From Pseudomonas sp. TH15 (GTDB taxonomy: Bacteria; Pseudomonadota; Gammaproteobacteria; Pseudomonadales; Pseudomonadaceae): a stretch of DNA of 64,000 nt. Positions within the stretch are counted from its first letter, which is position 1, and the number at the start of each line of letters is the position of its first letter. The position numbers and the translations under genes are program-made. The notes beneath the pieces are model-generated. The model was given only the letters and a program-made list of their open reading frames with translations, was not told the origin of the DNA and made no database searches. Shown piece after piece: positions 60,424 through 64,000 of this stretch. Location: NCBI RefSeq assembly GCF_016651105.1, contig NZ_JAEKEL010000001.1:2098001-2162000 (forward strand), in the 5' to 3' direction.

Positions 60424-62628
60424 ATGACTCCCTTGCCCGCACCTCTGCGCTGGCTACATTCCCTTGAATGGCGCCGGGGTTTCTATGACTGGGCGCGCAG
60501 CGATGGCGTGACCTGGGTCTACATTTTCAAGGTGCTGATCGCAGCATTCCTGACCCTGTGGCTGGCCATGCGCCTGGAGTTGCCGCAACCGCGCACAGCG
60601 ATGATCACCGTATTCATCGTCATGCAACCGCAAAGCGGCCACGTGTTGGCCAAGAGTTTCTATCGCTTCCTCGGCACGCTCGCCGGGTCGACGGTGATGG
60701 TCGCGCTGATCGCATTGTTTGCGCAAAACACCGAACTGTTCCTCGGCTCGCTGGCGATTTGGGTCGGGATCTGCACGGCCGGTGCCGCCCGTTATCGCAA
60801 CTTCCGCGCCTACGGTTTTGTGCTCGCCGGCTACACCGCCGCAATGGTCGGTTTGCCGGCATTGGCTCACCCGGACGGCGCGTTTATGGCGGCGGTCTGG
60901 CGGGTGCTGGAAATCTCCCTCGGGATTATTTGCTCGACCCTGATCAGCGCCGCGATCCTGCCGCAAACCGCCAGCGCCGCGATGCGCAACGCCTTGTATC
61001 AGCGCTTCGGCGTGTTCGCGTTGTTCGTCACCGACGGCTTGCGCGGTCGCAGCCAACGCGAAGCTTTTGAGGCGAGCAACGTGCGTTTCATCGCCGAAGC
61101 GGTGGGCATCGAAGGCTTGCGCAGCGTGACGGTGTTCGAAGACCCGCACATGCGTCGACGCAACGGTCGACTCAGTCGCTTGAACAGCGAGTTCATGAGC
61201 ATCACCACCCGCTTCAACGCCTTGCACCAATTGCTCGAACGCTTGCGCAGCAGCGACGCGGACCACGTGGTGGCAGCGATCAAACCGGGTCTGCAGGACC
61301 TCGCCGAATTGCTCGACGGCTTCAGTGGCCGGGCGCTCACCAACGCCGATGCCGCGCGTCTGGTCGCGGCGTTGACCGCTTACAAGGAGGGCTTGCCGGC
61401 GCGGGTTCGCGGTCTTCGGACGATCTTCCAGGAGACCGACCCGAGCGACGCCGAGCAGCTGGATTTCCACACCGCATACGAGTTGCTCTATCGCTTCGTC
61501 GATGACCTGCACAGTTATGCACAGACCCACGCCTCACTGGCCGATCACACCCACGCCCGTGAGCAATGGGATGAACCGTTCACCCCGCAAACCAACTGGC
61601 TGGCGTCGGCAGCGTCGGGGATTCGCGCGACATTCATTCTGGTGGTGCTCGGCAGTTACTGGGTGGCCACTGCATGGCCGAGCGGGGCGACGATGACGAT
61701 GATTGCTGCCGCCACCGTCGGCCTGTCCGCCGCGACGCCGAACCCGAAACGCATGGCGTTTCAAATGGCTTGCGGCACGTTGCTCGGGGCGTTGATCGGC
61801 TTCGTCGAGATGTTTTTCATCTTTCCGTGGATCGATGGTTTTCCGCTGCTCTGCATGATGCTCGCGCCGGTGATCGTGCTCGGCTCATTCCTGACCTCAC
61901 GCCCGCAATACGCCGGGGTCGGCCTCGGTTTGTTGATCTTTTTCAGCACCGGTTCGGTGCCGGACAACCTGACCATTTACAACCCCTACACCTTTATCAA
62001 CGACTACATCGCCATGGTGCTCGGCATGTTGGTGTGCGCCGCCGCCGGGGCAATCATCCTGCCGCCCAACAGTCGCTGGTTATGGCGTCGGTTGGAGCAG
62101 GATTTGCGCGGGCAAGTGGTCTACGCCATCAGCGGCAAACTCAAGGGCTTGGGTTCGAGTTTCGAAAGCCGCACCCGGGATTTGCTGCACCAGGCTTACG
62201 GCTTGGCGGTGGGCCAGCCGCAAGTGCAACGGGACTTGCTGCGCTGGATGTTCGTGGTGCTGGAAGTCGGTCACGCAATCATCGAGTTGCGCAAGGAACA
62301 GGCGATTCTGCCGGTGCACCCGGCGTATGCCGAATCCCAACCGTGGCGCCAGGCGATCCGCGTCATGGGCCGTTCGCTGGTGCGGCTGTTCCTGCAACCG
62401 AGCCAGAGCAATCTGGAGCGCGGCTTGATCGCCGTCGACCATGCGATCAGCCGCGTACAAGCCACTGACGAACCGTTCGCCCCGCACTTCGACACCTCGG
62501 CGTTGCGTCGGGTGAAGAGCTATCTGCACTTCATCCGCACCTCGTTGCTCGACCCGCAATCACCGCTTGCAGGCTTCATAAACGTGGCCGCAAAGACCAA
62601 GCCCCAAGGAGTTGAACATGCCGCGTGA
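60424..62628 (+). CDS. FUSC-family efflux pump, AaeB-like
   Basis: A 734-residue inner-membrane protein with two sets of hydrophobic helices (about residues 30-185 and 400-545) separated by a cytoplasmic region, the AaeB/FUSC layout. The first set has YIFKVLIAAFLTLWLAMRLELPQPRTAMITVFIVMQPQSGHVLAKSFYRFLGTLAGS; the second has ATFILVVLGSYWVATAWPSGATMTMIAAATVGLSAATPNPKRMAFQMACGTLLGALIG. It is expected to export aromatic carboxylic acids with the HlyD and NodT partners. AGGATTTA is the ribosome site. The same site and first codons are copied upstream in every tandem unit. Its end overlaps DUF1656 by 11 bp. Confidence 0.93.
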   Translation: MTPLPAPLRWLHSLEWRRGFYDWARSDGVTWVYIFKVLIAAFLTLWLAMRLELPQPRTAMITVFIVMQPQSGHVLAKSFYRFLGTLAGSTVMVALIALFAQNTELFLGSLAIWVGICTAGAARYRNFRAYGFVLAGYTAAMVGLPALAHPDGAFMAAVWRVLEISLGIICSTLISAAILPQTASAAMRNALYQRFGVFALFVTDGLRGRSQREAFEASNVRFIAEAVGIEGLRSVTVFEDPHMRRRNGRLSRLNSEFMSITTRFNALHQLLERLRSSDADHVVAAIKPGLQDLAELLDGFSGRALTNADAARLVAALTAYKEGLPARVRGLRTIFQETDPSDAEQLDFHTAYELLYRFVDDLHSYAQTHASLADHTHAREQWDEPFTPQTNWLASAASGIRATFILVVLGSYWVATAWPSGATMTMIAAATVGLSAATPNPKRMAFQMACGTLLGALIGFVEMFFIFPWIDGFPLLCMMLAPVIVLGSFLTSRPQYAGVGLGLLIFFSTGSVPDNLTIYNPYTFINDYIAMVLGMLVCAAAGAIILPPNSRWLWRRLEQDLRGQVVYAISGKLKGLGSSFESRTRDLLHQAYGLAVGQPQVQRDLLRWMFVVLEVGHAIIELRKEQAILPVHPAYAESQPWRQAIRVMGRSLVRLFLQPSQSNLERGLIAVDHAISRVQATDEPFAPHFDTSALRRVKSYLHFIRTSLLDPQSPLAGFINVAAKTKPQGVEHAA

Positions 62629-62818
62629 AATCGCCTTCCACGGCGTGTACATGCCGACCATGACGCTGATGTTTTTCATCGCCGCAGCGCTGGCCTGGGC
62701 GCTGGACCGGTTTTTGTCCGGGTTCGATTTGTACCGCTTCTTCTGGCACCCGGCACTGCTGCGCCTGAGTCTGTTTACCTGTCTGTTCGGCGCCTTGTCG
62801 CTGACTGTCTACCGTTGA
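62618..62818 (+). CDS. DUF1656 membrane protein, AaeX-like
   Basis: A 66-residue inner-membrane protein with two hydrophobic helices (MTLMFFIAAALAWALDRFL and LLRLSLFTCLFGALSLTVY) and the PREIAFHGVYMP start of the DUF1656/AaeX family. AAGGAG lies 8 bases before the ATG at 62618, inside the end of the FUSC gene. Small proteins of this type are always found with FUSC and HlyD components; their exact role in the pump is unknown. Confidence 0.9.
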   Translation: MPREIAFHGVYMPTMTLMFFIAAALAWALDRFLSGFDLYRFFWHPALLRLSLFTCLFGALSLTVYR

Positions 62819-62828
62819 GAACGTTCTG

Positions 62829-63695
62829 ATGAAAAAGCTCTTCAGCCTGCTCGCCACCCTGTTGGTGCTGGCCCTCGCGATATGGATCGGCCGGACCCTG
62901 TGGGTGCATTACATGGACACGCCGTGGACCCGCGACGGCCGCGTGCGCGCCGACATCATCAACGTCGCCGCCGACGTCACCGGCGAAGTGGTGGACGTGC
63001 CGGTGCGTGACAACCAACTGGTGAAGAAGGGCGACCTGCTGATGCAGATCGACCCCGAGCACTACCGCATCGCGGTCAAACAGGCGCAATCGATGGTGGC
63101 GTCGCGCAAGGCCACATGGGAGATGCGCAAGGTCAACGCCCACCGCCGCGCCGACATGGACGCGCTGGTGATCTCCAAGGAAAACCGCGACGACGCCAGC
63201 AACATCGCCGACTCGGCCCTGGCCGACTACCAACACGCCCAGGCGCAACTGGAAGCTGCTGAGCTGAACCTCAAACGCACCGAAGTGCGCGCGGCGGTGG
63301 ACGGCTACGTCACCAACCTGAACGTCCATCGCGGGGACTACGCACGCATCGGCGAAGCGAAAATGGCCGTGGTCGATATGAACTCGTTCTGGGTCTACGG
63401 TTTCTTCGAAGAGACAAAATTGCCCCACGTGCGAGTGGGCGATAAGGCTGACATGCAACTGATGAGCGGCGAAGTGCTGAAGGGGCATGTGGAGAGTATT
63501 TCCCGCGGGATCTACGACCGCGACAACCCGGAGAGTCGCGAGCTGATTGCTGACGTGAACCCAACGTTCAACTGGGTGCGGTTGGCTCAGCGGGTGCCGG
63601 TGCGGATTCACATTGATGAAGTGCCGGAGGGGGTGCTGTTGGCGGCGGGGATTACGTGTACGGTGGTGGTGAAGCAGGACGTTGTGGATAACTAG
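62829..63695 (+). CDS. HlyD-family membrane fusion protein, AaeA-like
   Basis: A 288-residue periplasmic adaptor anchored by one N-terminal helix (LFSLLATLLVLALAIWIGRTLW). The lipoyl-like domain is VRADIINVAADVTGEVVDVPVRDNQLVKKGDLLMQIDPEHY, then a helical hairpin (about 85-165), then AAVDGYVTNLNVHRGDYARIGEAKMAVVDMNSFWVYGFFEETKLPHVRVGD. It links the FUSC pump to the NodT outer-membrane channel. It is 10 bp after DUF1656 and is the last gene of the operon, followed by a REP pair. Confidence 0.94.
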   Translation: MKKLFSLLATLLVLALAIWIGRTLWVHYMDTPWTRDGRVRADIINVAADVTGEVVDVPVRDNQLVKKGDLLMQIDPEHYRIAVKQAQSMVASRKATWEMRKVNAHRRADMDALVISKENRDDASNIADSALADYQHAQAQLEAAELNLKRTEVRAAVDGYVTNLNVHRGDYARIGEAKMAVVDMNSFWVYGFFEETKLPHVRVGDKADMQLMSGEVLKGHVESISRGIYDRDNPESRELIADVNPTFNWVRLAQRVPVRIHIDEVPEGVLLAAGITCTVVVKQDVVDN

Positions 63696-63712
63696 GTAGA
63701 CCGAGTCGTCTG

Positions 63713-63775
63713 AATCGCGAGCAGGGGCTTCTGTGTGCGCAGATCCAATGCAGGAGTGAGCCTGCTCGCGATAGG
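63713..63775. repeat. degenerate REPIN
   Basis: ATCGCGAGCAGGGGCTTCTG and CAGGAGTGAGCCTGCTCGCGAT form imperfect arms just after the efflux operon. Confidence 0.75.
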
Positions 63776-63780
63776 AGCCA

Positions 63781-63806
63781 CTCGGTATTTCAGACAAATA
63801 CCGAGC
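63781..63806. terminator. hairpin CTCGGTATTT-CAGAC-AAATACCGAG
   Basis: Perfect 10-bp arms with a 5-base loop, 3 bp after the stop of the minus-strand gene at 63809. There is no strong T run, so it may be a weak terminator or an mRNA-end stabiliser. Confidence 0.5.
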
Positions 63807-63808
63807 AA

Positions 63809-64000
63809 TCACGCACTGCAAAACGTCTCATGTAAATACCGCCAGACCACCCGCCCGCAAACGGATTTTTCAAACACCACTGTCGAGCGCCGATCCGTGT
63901 GCAAACCGCTCGCATCGGTCTGCTGCTCGCGGTAGCTCACCGTCGCACCGCGTTCATGCACCGCAATCATGCGTAACTCGCTGAGCGCGATGTTGAAGCC
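63809..64000 (-). CDS. NTF2/SnoaL-like protein, C-terminal fragment
   Basis: Only the last 63 codons are in the window; the gene begins beyond 64000. The frame reads LSELRMIAVHERGATVSYREQQ, then TDASGLHTDRRSTVVFEKS and GRVVWRYLHETFCSA before a TGA. Alternating strands with a final long strand fit the curved sheet of NTF2-like (SnoaL/DUF4440) proteins. No catalytic role can be inferred from this part. The family call is tentative. Confidence 0.5.
   Translation of the reverse strand, partial: GFNIALSELRMIAVHERGATVSYREQQTDASGLHTDRRSTVVFEKSVCGRVVWRYLHETFCSA

Noticed and set aside
58446..60424. Repeated 65-, 80- and 86-codon frames on both strands in the tandem array
   Set aside because: They run through the palindromic arms, recur only because the DNA is repeated, and lack ribosome sites. 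Only the 16-codon junction ORFs have one.

Overview
The window reads as chromosomal DNA of a fluorescent Pseudomonas (P. fluorescens group): high GC, Pseudomonas-type genes (LOV photoreceptor, folE-folX-folM, hmgA-fahA-maiA, cidA/lrgB, DUF1302/DUF1329, YebG, PsiE, DUF3509) and many intergenic REP/REPIN palindromes. No tRNA, rRNA, prophage, integrase, transposase or CRISPR array is visible. Taxonomy is inferred from gene content only.

Layout. 1-4956 (minus): a type VI secretion (T6SS) payload island: hcp, a long vgrG, a probable peptidoglycan-hydrolase effector, its periplasmic immunity candidate, and the start of a lipase-type effector. 4957-5522: its upstream region, with three copies of a TGCGCAA-N4-TTGCGCA dyad and a candidate structured RNA. 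5523-9080: trxB, a HopJ-like gene, DUF1244 and the monapterin genes folX, folE, folM. 9237-12140: a probable blue-light locus (ABM monooxygenase, LitR-like MerR regulator, unknown gene, short LOV protein). 12293-17715: flavodoxin, LysR, cidA/lrgB, class II aldolase, alpha/beta hydrolase, SDR. 17756-21745: small unknown ORFs, an intrinsic terminator of a candidate small RNA, and a DUF1302-DUF1329 pair, followed by a MalT-type LuxR regulator. 24460-30178: homogentisate catabolism (hmgR, hmgA, fahA, maiA, MFS transporter). 30256-38593: SirB1-like protein, a leucine-dehydrogenase-like protein lacking its catalytic lysine, yebG under a LexA box, psiE, DUF3509, serine permease plus serine deaminase with a divergent LysR, and an HPF-type ribosome factor. 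38694-39706: two 305-bp direct-repeat arrays flanking a DUF559 nuclease-like gene. 39737-50275: two iron cell-surface-signalling systems (fecI/fecR/fecA-like, and DUF3649-PepSY-DUF3325-sigma-fecR-receptor) diverging from a Fur-like box. 50411-53515: AraC, EamA exporter, 2-hydroxyacid reductase. 53516-55650: a repeat-rich stretch with a 24 x 12 bp minisatellite, gene debris and one AT-rich unknown gene. 55660-63695: LysR diverging from an AaeAB-like aromatic-acid efflux operon (NodT outer-membrane factor, FUSC pump, DUF1656, HlyD).

The most unusual structure is in the efflux operon. The region between the NodT and FUSC genes has been amplified into seven tandem copies of about 289 bp. Each of the six copy junctions fuses the FUSC start site to the NodT C-terminal codons, giving six near-identical 16-codon mini-ORFs, each with its own ribosome binding site. 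The palindromic arms inside the units exist in two versions that change together on both sides of the stem. Other leads are the triple dyad upstream of the T6SS island, the light-sensing locus beside folE, the DUF559/direct-repeat module, and the Lys-to-Val change in the dehydrogenase.
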